A DNA stretch of 20,571 bases from Psychrobacter sp. (GTDB lineage Bacteria > Pseudomonadota > Gammaproteobacteria > Pseudomonadales > Moraxellaceae), in the NCBI RefSeq assembly GCF_030454045.1, contig NZ_JAKDJE010000054.1, positions 1 through 20,571 of the forward strand, given 5' to 3'. The notes under the pieces are model-generated. The model searched no databases and was not told where the DNA came from. It was given only the letters and a program-made list of their open reading frames with translations. Positions 1 to 7,300 of this stretch are shown here, piece after piece. Position 1 is the stretch's first letter; each line of letters begins with the position of its first letter. Position numbers and translations under genes: made by a program.

Positions 1-172
1 TGTCCATTAGCGACTACCACCTACTTTTTAGCATGAATTTTGTCCATTACACCTATTTTTAGGGAGTTGCATAGCTACTCTTCCTACTTTGTCATTGAAT
101 AGACGGTTAGTGTGAAGTAAAAATAGGCGGCATCGTGTCATAATACTGTCAAATAATTAAAAGGCGTCAAGC
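1..172. other. Upstream region with degenerate direct repeat
   Basis: No gene is seen. The motif TGTCCATTA occurs at 1-9 and again at 41-49, each followed by a related segment (ACCTACTTTTTAG, then ACCTATTTTTAG), so two imperfect copies lie side by side. A possible -10 box, CATAAT, sits at 140-145 ahead of the lyase gene, but I find no convincing -35 partner. Confidence 0.4.
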
Positions 173-1045
173 ATGGATTCAGTGACCAATCATCAAGTTA
201 AAACTATTTCGCACAATAAAACATGGCTGTTCGTACCAGCGACGCGAGTCGATAGAATAGAAAAAGCCTTTACTAGTGGGGCAGATGCCGTCATCGTAGA
301 TTTGGAAGATGCCGTTGCCAAGCAAGACAAAGCGGCGGCTCGAGACGCATTAAAAAACTACTACGATGAGCAAAATGCAAAGCAAACTTATCGGCCCATT
401 TGGCTGCGTATCAATCAAGCGGGTAGTGAGGAGTTTTTTAAAGACATTGTGCTCTGTCAGCAAATGCCTAACGTGGCTGGCGTGCTACTGGCTAAGGCTG
501 AGCGCGCCGAAGATATCGAAAGTGTGTATCAGCTGATAGGTTTACCTTTAATCGCTTTGATAGAGAGTGCCATCGGGCTATACCAAATCGATAGCATGGC
601 AAAAGCAGGCGGGCTGGCGGCGTTTAGCTATGGGTTTTTGGATCTGTGTAATGATCTACAAGTACAAGTAGGGACGCCATCAGCCGAGATAGTTGCCAAT
701 CAGATTCGCTATCAGCTTATTTTGACCTCAAAAGTACATCAGCTATCGCCGCCAATCGATACCATTTATCCTGATTTTAAAGATGAGTCAGGGTTAAGTA
801 ATCGAGTAAATTTGTGGTCAAAAATGGGTATGGCAGGGATGTTGTGTATTCATCCTAAGCAAGTTGCCACTGTGCAGCAGTACTTACATCCCACAGACCG
901 TGAGCTTGAGTTTGCAACGCGGGTGATAGAAGCGTACGAGAAAAGTGGGCAAGCGGTATTTGAAATAGATGGCGAGATGGTCGATGCGCCAGTAATTGCG
1001 CGCAGTCGTCAACTTTTGGAGAGACAGCAGTTATCGGTAAAGTAG
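173..1045 (+). CDS. HpcH/HpaI aldolase / citrate lyase beta-like (CitE-like) protein
   Basis: This is a 290-residue TIM-barrel lyase of the HpcH/HpaI or CitE-like family. Members cleave or form C-C bonds of acyl-CoA thioesters such as citryl-, malyl- or citramalyl-CoA, using Mg2+, in the cytoplasm. Visible family landmarks are the N-terminal strand LFVPATR (19-25), the VDLEDAV loop (42-48), WLRIN with the substrate-binding Arg79, ALIESA with the metal-ligand Glu131, and the YGFLDL segment with Asp157. The C-terminal IHPKQV segment is also typical, and length is normal for a stand-alone CitE-like protein. The start ATG is preceded by AAGG about ten bases upstream. No citrate lyase alpha or gamma subunits lie nearby, so it is not part of a citrate lyase complex in this window. 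The exact substrate cannot be told. Confidence 0.85.
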   Translation: MDSVTNHQVKTISHNKTWLFVPATRVDRIEKAFTSGADAVIVDLEDAVAKQDKAAARDALKNYYDEQNAKQTYRPIWLRINQAGSEEFFKDIVLCQQMPNVAGVLLAKAERAEDIESVYQLIGLPLIALIESAIGLYQIDSMAKAGGLAAFSYGFLDLCNDLQVQVGTPSAEIVANQIRYQLILTSKVHQLSPPIDTIYPDFKDESGLSNRVNLWSKMGMAGMLCIHPKQVATVQQYLHPTDRELEFATRVIEAYEKSGQAVFEIDGEMVDAPVIARSRQLLERQQLSVK

Positions 1046-1103
1046 CAGGTATATCTATAATGCTTTATCATGAGCCATATCTACTCGTATATAAAAACAC
1101 ATT

Positions 1104-1517
1104 ATGATTTTTATCAACAACCATATTAGCCTCGATGACAATGAAGTGGAAATCAGCGCCATACGCGCACAAGGCGCAGGCGGGCAAAATGTCAATAAAG
1201 TGTCCTCTGCCATCCATTTACGCTTTAATATACACACCTCAAGCCTGAGTGATGCGTACAAACAGCGCTTGCTAGATAGCAAAGACAGCCGTATCACCAA
1301 AGAAGGCGTGCTCATCATCAAAGCGCAGCAGTTTCGCACGCAAGAGCGTAACAAAATCGATGCATTTGACAGGCTACAAAGCTTTATCAATAAAGCCACG
1401 CATGTCAATAAAACCAGACGGCCGACCAAGCCCAGTCGAAATGCCAAACGCAAACGCGTCGATCAAAAAACTCAGCGCGGCAAAACCAAAGCCTTACGCG
1501 GTAAAGTGGATTTTTGA
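1104..1517 (+). CDS. arfB: Alternative ribosome-rescue factor ArfB (peptidyl-tRNA hydrolase, YaeJ)
   Basis: At 137 residues this has the standard length and layout of ArfB/YaeJ. An N-terminal release-factor-like domain carries the catalytic GGQ at residues 26-28 in the context RAQGAGGQNVNK. A flexible C-terminal tail is rich in Arg and Lys (about 104-135). In the family, the tail enters the empty mRNA channel of a stalled ribosome and the GGQ loop hydrolyses the peptidyl-tRNA, so translation is rescued without a stop codon. The stop-codon-recognition domains of true release factors are absent, as expected. The start is the only reasonable ATG, but no good Shine-Dalgarno sequence precedes it. 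The gene follows the CitE-like gene by 58 bp on the same strand and may be cotranscribed with it. It converges with sotB. Confidence 0.93.
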   Translation: MIFINNHISLDDNEVEISAIRAQGAGGQNVNKVSSAIHLRFNIHTSSLSDAYKQRLLDSKDSRITKEGVLIIKAQQFRTQERNKIDAFDRLQSFINKATHVNKTRRPTKPSRNAKRKRVDQKTQRGKTKALRGKVDF

Positions 1518-1550
1518 GGAAGTTGCTATTTAGTCACGAGCCACTAGCCA

Positions 1551-2750
1551 TCAGCCAAGACGTTTACTTAACTCAGGGAAGCGCTTTATCATAAATAACA
1601 TCAGCAGGAGCGCCACACTGGCAATCGCGGCGCCTGCGTAGCCCACGCTAGATAGTGAGATGTGCGTGACCGCGTACCCACCAAACAGCGCACCTGTGCC
1701 AATGCCCAAATTAATAATACCTGAGAACATCGACATCAGCATGTCCTGTGCATTGACATCGACCATAATGACTTTGGCTTGCATCGAGATAATCAGAAGC
1801 ATCAGCGCGGTTCCCCACAGTATGGCGCTGATACCGAGCGCCCATACCGAGGTCACGGCAAATAGCAACGTCAGCATCGCAGCCAGTATCAGTATCGTCG
1901 ACATCAGCATTAGCTGGGTATTGAATCTATCACCCCAACGGCTAAATATGATACTGCCCAAAATCCCAGCGGCACCAAATAGCAATAATACAAAAGTCGC
2001 CGCATTTTCACTGATGTTGCCGACCTGACGCATGAACGGCTCGATATAAGAGTAGGCCGTATAGTGTGCCGTAAAGACCAGTAAGATCAGTAAATACAGA
2101 CAAACCAGTAAGGGGTTTTTGAGTAGCTCTGGAATTTTTCTAAAAGACCCCTCAAACATACTGGGCAGCGTGGGTAATAGCTTCGCTTGCAAAATAAAGA
2201 CGACAAGCGCAATGACACCGATACCGCCAAATGTCGCCCGCCAACCAAACCACTGTCCGACCAAGCGTCCTAATGGCACACCGAGTACCATTGCAAGCGA
2301 CGTTCCAGTTGCGAGCACACTCAGTGCCATGGCTTTCTTGCCTTTGGGGGCGACGCGGATGGCAATCGCTGCTGTAATGGACCAAAATATCGCATGAGAC
2401 AGCGCAACGCCGACTCGGCTGATAAGCAGTACGTCAAAGCTCCAAGCAAAGACGGACAGCACGTGACTGGCAATAAAGACGGCGAACAGACCCAAAAGAA
2501 GACTTTTACGCTCAAATCGACTGGTCAGCAGCATCAGCGGCAATGACATCGCTGCCACAATCCAAGCATAGAGCGTCAACATCCAGCCCGTTTCTGCTGT
2601 GGTAATAGAGAAGTCTTGGGCGATATCGCTCAATAGCGCCACAGGGACAAATTCTGTGGTGTTCATAATAAAGGCACTGACGCCCATCAAAAATACTTGA
2701 AAATACTGAGTGCGGCGAGCGTTCGCGCTCGCCTCAAGGTTATGTGTCAT
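1551..2750 (-). CDS. sotB: MFS sugar efflux transporter, SotB type
   Basis: This is a 12-helix major facilitator transporter of the inner membrane. It closely resembles the E. coli sugar efflux protein SotB (YdeA): it shares NTTEFVPVALLSDIAQ in helix 1, the stretch with AWIVAAMSLPLMLLTS, HAIFWSITAAIAIR, and HYTAYSYIEPF in helix 7. SotB exports arabinose and IPTG-like sugars by proton antiport, and related DHA1 proteins export drugs, so the true substrate here is open. I place the start at the ATG whose first base is 2750 (399 residues, starting MTHNLEAS). A longer reading from TTG at 2759 adds only three residues and has no better ribosome-binding site. The gene is convergent with arfB. A transposon-like repeat begins less than 30 bp upstream of its start, so its promoter may lie in or be affected by that repeat. 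Confidence 0.9.
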   Translation of the reverse strand: MTHNLEASANARRTQYFQVFLMGVSAFIMNTTEFVPVALLSDIAQDFSITTAETGWMLTLYAWIVAAMSLPLMLLTSRFERKSLLLGLFAVFIASHVLSVFAWSFDVLLISRVGVALSHAIFWSITAAIAIRVAPKGKKAMALSVLATGTSLAMVLGVPLGRLVGQWFGWRATFGGIGVIALVVFILQAKLLPTLPSMFEGSFRKIPELLKNPLLVCLYLLILLVFTAHYTAYSYIEPFMRQVGNISENAATFVLLLFGAAGILGSIIFSRWGDRFNTQLMLMSTILILAAMLTLLFAVTSVWALGISAILWGTALMLLIISMQAKVIMVDVNAQDMLMSMFSGIINLGIGTGALFGGYAVTHISLSSVGYAGAAIASVALLLMLFMIKRFPELSKRLG

Positions 2751-2777
2751 AAAATCCAATACAAAGCAGGTGCTAGG

Positions 2778-2943
2778 GCGTGTCCCTAATTCAAACGTTT
2801 ATCACTAAATGGGCTAAAAATGGCTAAATCTTTGCCAAACGGCGTCAAATAGCTAGTCAATATCTCCATATTATCTACGCTATTTTCTTTGTTTGTCTGT
2901 GATCGTTCTCATTTCTATCACTATTTTTAAAACAGGGACACGC
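2778..2943. mobile_element. MITE-like element with 10 bp perfect terminal inverted repeats
   Basis: The left end reads GCGTGTCCCT (2778-2787) and the right end AGGGACACGC (2934-2943), exact reverse complements 166 bp end to end. Homology weakens inward (AATTCAAACG against GTTTTAAAAA). There is no intact ORF. On the minus strand an ATG near 2910 opens a frame reading MRTITDKQRK, then TAG, and it stays protein-like with several further stops, as if derived from a longer insertion sequence. No clear target-site duplication is visible. This fits a non-autonomous miniature element mobilised by a transposase located elsewhere. Confidence 0.7.
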
Positions 2944-3449
2944 TTTTATACAGCGGGTGATAAGTCAAAGTGGGGCAGGTATTTTGAGAATACAAGGGTT
3001 GCGAGGCAAGATAGCAAGCCGAGGTTGATTGTAAAAGTTGTTTTTTGATAAGAATTGTTAACTCAACGCTCAGTATGAACGCCCTAGAAAAGGGAAGTGC
3101 ATGAAAAATAAGTAATAAATAAAGGTAATTTTAAAATTCAACATAAGATGCTTTTCATTTAAGAACCTAGTCGTGTACCAGTGAAAAATAACTCAACATA
3201 ACGCTATTTATTTTATCGCATCTGTTGTGCTATCATCATTGAATGATCTATCGTGGGTTTAACAGTTTTGTTATCGCCGTCTGTGACAACAGTCTCATGG
3301 CAGCATAACAAACCTTGCAACTTCCAGCACGATATAAAATAACCTTGGTAAAGCGCATGAGCCTGTACTCCGACACCCTCATTTGTGCCTGATTTTTTGC
3401 CTATTTGGGCGTATTTCAACCTTTTTCGTCGGAGTTATAGGAGTCTGAG
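2944..3449. other. Long intergenic region with no convincing gene
   Basis: I see no credible coding sequence on either strand. A 68-codon minus-strand reading at 3213-3419 has no recognisable features and overlaps the likely leader of the next gene. Near the right end, CTCCGAC (3366-3372) and GTCGGAG (3429-3435) are inverted copies about 55 bp apart, which could fold in the leader of the downstream mRNA. The role is unknown. Confidence 0.5.
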
Positions 3450-4094
3450 GTGTTCAATATCATGAGCCACATTGCTAACCAATCTCAATATACCCGCCGT
3501 TATCATCCACGCCATCTCTTAGCACACTATGTGATCAATCAGATAGCCACACTTGAGCTACGTTCGCAAGATATTGTCAGAGCGATGGGCTATCCTCTCA
3601 AGCACACCATTCCTGCCTGCGACCGCTTGCGCCATGTATTGTCCAATAAGCATCTTGGGCTTGATGGCAGCTATATGGACAAATACTTTACCGCAGATGA
3701 GTTTTTAGAAAAGCTATTTGCCGTACTTGAGATACCGTATCAGCCATTCACAGAAGATATTGCTCAGATTAAAGAGAACTTAACAAATGGCTCTACTACC
3801 TTGCCCAAATATAGCTTACGAGCTGAAGTAGATTTTACATTTACGAGCGGAGTAAACTGGATATCTTGCGGTGCGACGGCACGTTTTGCGCAAGTACGTT
3901 TGCCTGAGGGGTTTGCTAAGCTAGATGAGAGCGAGCGTGAGCTTGTGATTCAAGAAAGTATTTGTGAGCATTATCAGCTGTATGAAAACAGCTTGCCACA
4001 TGGCGCTATCCTCAAAAGCTATCGATTAACGATTGAAGACGCGGACGTCCTCTATCATGCAGAGTATGGACTACCAAAATCTAGTAGCATCTAA
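3450..4094 (+). CDS. Unrecognised protein, possible N-terminal helix-turn-helix
   Basis: The 214-residue product has no signal peptide or membrane segment, so it is probably cytoplasmic. Residues ~20-100 are helical and contain ELRSQDIVRAMGYPLKHTI, followed by FTADEFLEKLFAVLEIP near 80-96. That order (a helix-turn-helix-like start, then a Leu-rich 'L..LA..L.I' helix) recalls XRE-like domains, but the match is weak and is an inference from sequence alone. The C-terminal half is beta/alpha mixed with no known motif. The start is GTG at 3450, preceded by TAGGAG at good spacing. An ATG at 3462, twelve bases on, is an alternative. It is followed after 53 bp by another unrecognised gene on the same strand, suggesting a two-gene unit. 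Confidence 0.7.
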   Translation: MFNIMSHIANQSQYTRRYHPRHLLAHYVINQIATLELRSQDIVRAMGYPLKHTIPACDRLRHVLSNKHLGLDGSYMDKYFTADEFLEKLFAVLEIPYQPFTEDIAQIKENLTNGSTTLPKYSLRAEVDFTFTSGVNWISCGATARFAQVRLPEGFAKLDESERELVIQESICEHYQLYENSLPHGAILKSYRLTIEDADVLYHAEYGLPKSSSI

Positions 4095-4147
4095 CATACT
4101 GTAAATATATGAGCAGTGTAATCATTTAAGCAAAAAGGCAGTCTCGA

Positions 4148-4852
4148 ATGACCAAAGATAATCCATATAATTTCCTACCACTACAGCCCACTGGCAGAAA
4201 TGAAACCGACACGGCGAATACCTATGCGCCTGAAGACATGATCAAGATATACGAGCAGCAGTTTCTCATTGAGGTGCCTGAAGACAAGTTGACGGAGTTT
4301 TTGCCAGCACTAAAGGCATTTTATGATATTGATAACCATACTTTGGATGTCAGTGCCGTTATTTTTGAGGCAATTGCAGACTCCTCTATCATTTATAATC
4401 ACAAAATCAAAGTGGGTGGCTATCAACTGCTGGGCGGATTGATAGAAGAAGCGATTGAGTATGATGAAGACACTCAAAATGATGACAGCACTGCCAGCGA
4501 AGAGATTCAAGCTTATACACTAGAGTGCCAACGTAACTTTTTCATCAATGATGTGGAAATACCTTATCATTTCAACTTGTTTATCTATGGCGATGGCTAC
4601 TCTACGTTGACCAAAAAAGACACCGTACTAGAAAGAATGTATTGGTTTGTGAGAGGTCGTTTTGAGGAAAACTTGTTGGACGACTCTGATGATAATGACA
4701 GCTTAGCATCTATCAACGAGCAGCTTTCGGATTTGGGCATTAGAGCGATGGATCTGACCACCATCGATGAGATGGTCAGCTATGTAGAAGCCAACATCAT
4801 CGATGATGTCATGGTAGATGAGCTCAATCAGTTATTAGATGATGCCGAGTAG
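4148..4852 (+). CDS. Unrecognised acidic cytoplasmic protein
   Basis: The 234-residue product has no signal peptide and no membrane helix. It is strongly acidic, with runs such as EYDEDTQNDDSTASEE (about 115-130), LLDDSDDNDS (about 185-194) and an acidic C-terminus ending LLDDAE. The middle section (IPYHFNLFIYGDGYSTLTK) looks like beta-strand core. I recognise no family. The ATG lies 9-13 bases downstream of AAAAAGGCAG, a plausible ribosome-binding site. The 53 bp gap to the gene before it and the same orientation suggest cotranscription. The acidic linkers could be solvent-exposed spacers or a binding surface; no function is claimed. Confidence 0.75.
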   Translation: MTKDNPYNFLPLQPTGRNETDTANTYAPEDMIKIYEQQFLIEVPEDKLTEFLPALKAFYDIDNHTLDVSAVIFEAIADSSIIYNHKIKVGGYQLLGGLIEEAIEYDEDTQNDDSTASEEIQAYTLECQRNFFINDVEIPYHFNLFIYGDGYSTLTKKDTVLERMYWFVRGRFEENLLDDSDDNDSLASINEQLSDLGIRAMDLTTIDEMVSYVEANIIDDVMVDELNQLLDDAE

Positions 4853-5043
4853 AGCAAACGCTAAAATGACAGTGCGCCATGCAGGTCAAATAATTGGGTC
4901 AAAGTGAATGAAAAGCTGCGTGACTGACAGAACTGACAGGCATTTTTTGCTTGGTCAATAGTGACGTAGCAAACAAGTAAAAAATAAATATATAAACATA
5001 ATGATCAGTCACGCTTGATCAATGGGCGCTCATATCTTTGACA

Positions 5044-6072
5044 TTAAAAGTGTTCTAAACTTTCTAATAATGAGGTTTTAAATACCTCGCCATGGGACTG
5101 CTCAAACGTTTGATAGCGACAGTTATCCTGAAAATAAGCACAGACTTCTTCAGCAAATGCCTGTTTGCTAAGAGGAGCACCCACCAGATTGGGCCGTTTG
5201 TCTGATAGGGCAGCAGTTTGTTTTGGCGATTGACTAAAACTGAGGCGCAATTGCTTGGTTTTGGCCAGTTCAGCCAGTCTCGATGGAGGCAGGTCTTGAT
5301 ATGCTTGCCAGTATTTTATCATCTCTCCTTCTTGCCACCACAGCGACGGATCAGCGCTAAAGTAATGTTGATAAGCATCTGGATGCGCAAATAAATTGTA
5401 CAGCACAAACAAACCGCCGTACGAGTGACCCCAAAGCGCTTCTTGCTCGGGCTTGGTGCCCAACTGCTCATACACCCAAGGTTTTACTTGCTGCTCAATC
5501 GTGTCATAAAACTGCGCCGCGCCGCCATTCAATCTGTCTCTGCCATCTTCTTTAAAGAGATCTTTTTTACCTGCTGTTGCTGATAGCAACGGCGGGGTGT
5601 AATCGTATGCTCTGGCATCAACATCAAAACGATAAGGCGTCTGGTAACCAATGAAAACCAAGATGGGCGCGGACTCTTGCGGTGAAGCGTGAGAAATCGC
5701 ACGTAAAAAATCTTTATCGAGGTCATCAATGGCGGCGTTACCGTCGAGCATGTAGATTACCTTGCCCGCGTTTTTTGGCGTCTTTATAGGGTGAGCATCA
5801 GCTTGCGTTTTAGGGATGCCCAACCACACTTGATAGTGGCGCGATTTGGCATAATTTTGCCATTGTGCTGATAATTCATTGTCTGTGCCTGAGACGGTGA
5901 TATTAGGGGCAGGCGCGCTAAAAGTGTGATGGGTAAAATGATAGCCGCTGTCCTTTGCGTGCAACACACTCATATTGACAGGGGTTTCTAGATCGGGTTT
6001 GGCATGGCTTACGGACATGATGGCTCCTAGGAGGATAGCCGCTACTACAAGGTTTTTAAGGCGTGTTGACAT
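5044..6072 (-). CDS. Secreted alpha/beta hydrolase, siderophore-esterase-like (Fes/IroE superfamily)
   Basis: This is a putative esterase of the alpha/beta hydrolase fold (PF00756/COG2819 type). Landmarks are VIYMLDGNAAIDDLD, the nucleophile elbow GHSYGG (Ser217 from the start chosen here), SADPSLWW just after it, and the catalytic His in QSHGEVF (about residue 327). IroE-like proteins with the same GHS(F/Y)GG and PSLWW pattern hydrolyse enterobactin-type siderophores in the periplasm. I start at the ATG ending at 6072 (342 residues): AAAGGATAATA precedes it, and it opens a signal peptide, MSTRLKNLVVAAILLGAIMSVSHA. A longer open frame reaches 6192 but would bury that signal peptide. A Fur box lies in the divergent promoter at 6222-6240, so iron repression is likely. 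The iron link is inferred from family and promoter, and the substrate is not established. Confidence 0.8.
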   Translation of the reverse strand: MSTRLKNLVVAAILLGAIMSVSHAKPDLETPVNMSVLHAKDSGYHFTHHTFSAPAPNITVSGTDNELSAQWQNYAKSRHYQVWLGIPKTQADAHPIKTPKNAGKVIYMLDGNAAIDDLDKDFLRAISHASPQESAPILVFIGYQTPYRFDVDARAYDYTPPLLSATAGKKDLFKEDGRDRLNGGAAQFYDTIEQQVKPWVYEQLGTKPEQEALWGHSYGGLFVLYNLFAHPDAYQHYFSADPSLWWQEGEMIKYWQAYQDLPPSRLAELAKTKQLRLSFSQSPKQTAALSDKRPNLVGAPLSKQAFAEEVCAYFQDNCRYQTFEQSHGEVFKTSLLESLEHF

Positions 6073-6185
6073 TATTATCCTTTGTGATGAATTTGAGGAG
6101 GGCTGAGACACTGAGTGAGCGTTTGCAAGAATTGATAAAAGTAAAAGATAGACATTAATCAGTGCCAGTTGCTGGCGAGTAAGGA

Positions 6186-6240
6186 TTGACAACCAGTTAC
6201 AATGTCGTAATAATAATGCACATGATAATCATTATCAATA
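6186..6240. promoter_or_regulatory. Divergent sigma70 promoters sharing a Fur box
   Basis: Plus strand: -35 TTGACA at 6186-6191, 17 bp spacer, -10 AATAAT at 6209-6214, reading toward the lipoprotein. Minus strand: -35 TTGATA (6233-6238), 17 bp spacer, -10 TATTAT (6210-6215), reading toward the hydrolase. The two -10 boxes overlap. The sequence ATGATAATCATTATCAAT (6222-6239) matches the classic Fur box (GATAATGATAATCATTATC) well. It covers the minus -35 and spacer and the plus transcription start, so bound Fur would block both promoters. Confidence 0.8.
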
Positions 6241-6264
6241 TTATTTGTTAATGTCTTATCCTGT

Positions 6265-7068
6265 ATGCTCAATCTAACCCATTATTCTATGAGATTCGCT
6301 TATGTCATATATCAGTCCAGCCTCTTTGGGGGAAACCTACTATCTAAAACCATACTCGCCTCTATTGCTGTCTTCTCTCTTGGGATAGCAGGGTGTCAAA
6401 GCACGTCCGCTGTGTCTGCACAAACGGCTGCCGCTCATCTGACGCCCACTGGGATTATGCAAACACAGAGCAGCTATGCAGACACGCGTTATTTAACCAT
6501 TGCTGGCAAGGACTATCCTGTATCTGAAACCTCAGCGCGCATCGTAATTAATGACGCTAGCAACGCTCCAGAACTGGTCGATGATATATTTGATGGAAAG
6601 GGTAAAGCAGCTGTACCAGGTTATAAAGTCATGCTGATGAATCGTACCAGCTCAATTGCTGCTGAAGCACGAGCGCTGGATAATGGCAAAGTGATGGACA
6701 ATCGCATGATTCACCGCGGTAGTAAGTCGCTCGTCGGTATCCCTGTCGTTAATGGACAAGCTCAGCTTAAGCAGGCGCAGTTATTAGACTTTGACATTAT
6801 TTATGATGATTTGTCTAAAGCAGTGATCAAAGGGGAGGTCGTCAAACCGCGCGGTACGAAGCTGACCAAATCAGACACCGCGGTGACTGATAAAAAAGTG
6901 GTGTTGCGCTCACTGACGCTACCCAATATTGCCAGTGGTGAAAGCGCAGGTGGCGGCATTGATTTTGAGGCCAGTGCCTTGATAGATGGCAAAGTGGTCA
7001 AGACTGGGGCAAACAGTGCGTTTAATATTTTTTATACCACTACGGCTGATAAGGCCAAGGGGTTTTAG
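6265..7068 (+). CDS. Unrecognised lipoprotein, likely iron-regulated
   Basis: The product (267 residues from the first ATG) is a lipoprotein. A hydrophobic stretch, TILASIAVFSLGIAGC, ends in the lipobox IAGC with Cys44 as lipidation site. The mature part (about 220 residues) is beta-rich and has no motif I know. Recognisable stretches are TRYLTIAGKDYPVSETSARIV and IDFEASALIDGKVV. The lipobox sits unusually far in for this start, and neither ATG (6265 or 6289) has a Shine-Dalgarno sequence. A strong GGGGGA at about 6331-6336 lies just before LLSKTIL, where the expected start position reads CTA, so the true start is uncertain. It diverges from the siderophore-esterase-like gene across a Fur-controlled promoter, which argues for a role in iron or heme acquisition in the envelope. 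That role is inferred from context only. Confidence 0.75.
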   Translation: MLNLTHYSMRFAYVIYQSSLFGGNLLSKTILASIAVFSLGIAGCQSTSAVSAQTAAAHLTPTGIMQTQSSYADTRYLTIAGKDYPVSETSARIVINDASNAPELVDDIFDGKGKAAVPGYKVMLMNRTSSIAAEARALDNGKVMDNRMIHRGSKSLVGIPVVNGQAQLKQAQLLDFDIIYDDLSKAVIKGEVVKPRGTKLTKSDTAVTDKKVVLRSLTLPNIASGESAGGGIDFEASALIDGKVVKTGANSAFNIFYTTTADKAKGF

Positions 7069-7124
7069 AGTAAACCCTGCAAATAGGGTCGTCTAACAGA
7101 TGCCGCTAAAAAAATCCTAACAGA

Positions 7125-7157
7125 CTCTGGTCTCTGATAAGAGACCAGAGCGTTTTC
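7125..7157 (+). terminator. Rho-independent terminator after the lipoprotein gene
   Basis: Perfect 10 bp stem CTCTGGTCTC / GAGACCAGAG with a 6-base loop (TGATAA), followed by the T-rich CGTTTTCGTTTGTCTTT. It lies 56 bp after the lipoprotein stop codon. Confidence 0.85.
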
Positions 7158-7225
7158 GTTTGTCTTTAGCGTTATTGGATACGCCTTTATTTTTAGCACA
7201 TCCATTTTTAGTACAACAATGAGTA

Positions 7226-7270
7226 GATAAGACGCCCGAGTGACTCAAGCGCCTTATCGCGTCTTTTTTA
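7226..7270 (+). terminator. Second hairpin with T-run, possible leader attenuator
   Basis: AAGACGC (7229-7235) can pair with GCGTCTT (7259-7265), which runs into TTTTTT, forming a terminator shape. The same left arm, as GATAAGACGC (7226-7235), can instead pair with GCGCCTTATC (7249-7258) with one mismatch. The two foldings exclude each other. The hairpin ends only ~30 bp before the DUF2470-SIP start codon. Confidence 0.55.
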
Positions 7271-7300
7271 TACCATCAATTTTAAAATAAGGGGTCGGTT

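Noticed and set aside
1..70. CRISPR-like repeat at the window start
   Set aside because: There are only two imperfect copies of a short motif, with no regular spacers and no cas genes.
1055..1453. 132-codon minus-strand reading frame
   Set aside because: It lies antisense over arfB, whose GGQ motif and basic tail are unmistakable. The reading has no recognisable domain.
3213..3419. 68-codon minus-strand reading frame
   Set aside because: There are no motifs and no ribosome-binding site of note, and it covers the probable leader of the plus-strand gene at 3450.
4990..5025. TGATCA...TGATCA near the end of the esterase gene as a terminator
   Set aside because: The repeats are only 6 bp, each self-palindromic, and no T-run follows on either strand.
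6073..6192. 40-residue N-terminal extension of the esterase
   Set aside because: The internal ATG at 6072 has a good ribosome-binding site and begins a normal signal peptide. The extension would also cover most of the leader and reach to within a few bases of the promoter.
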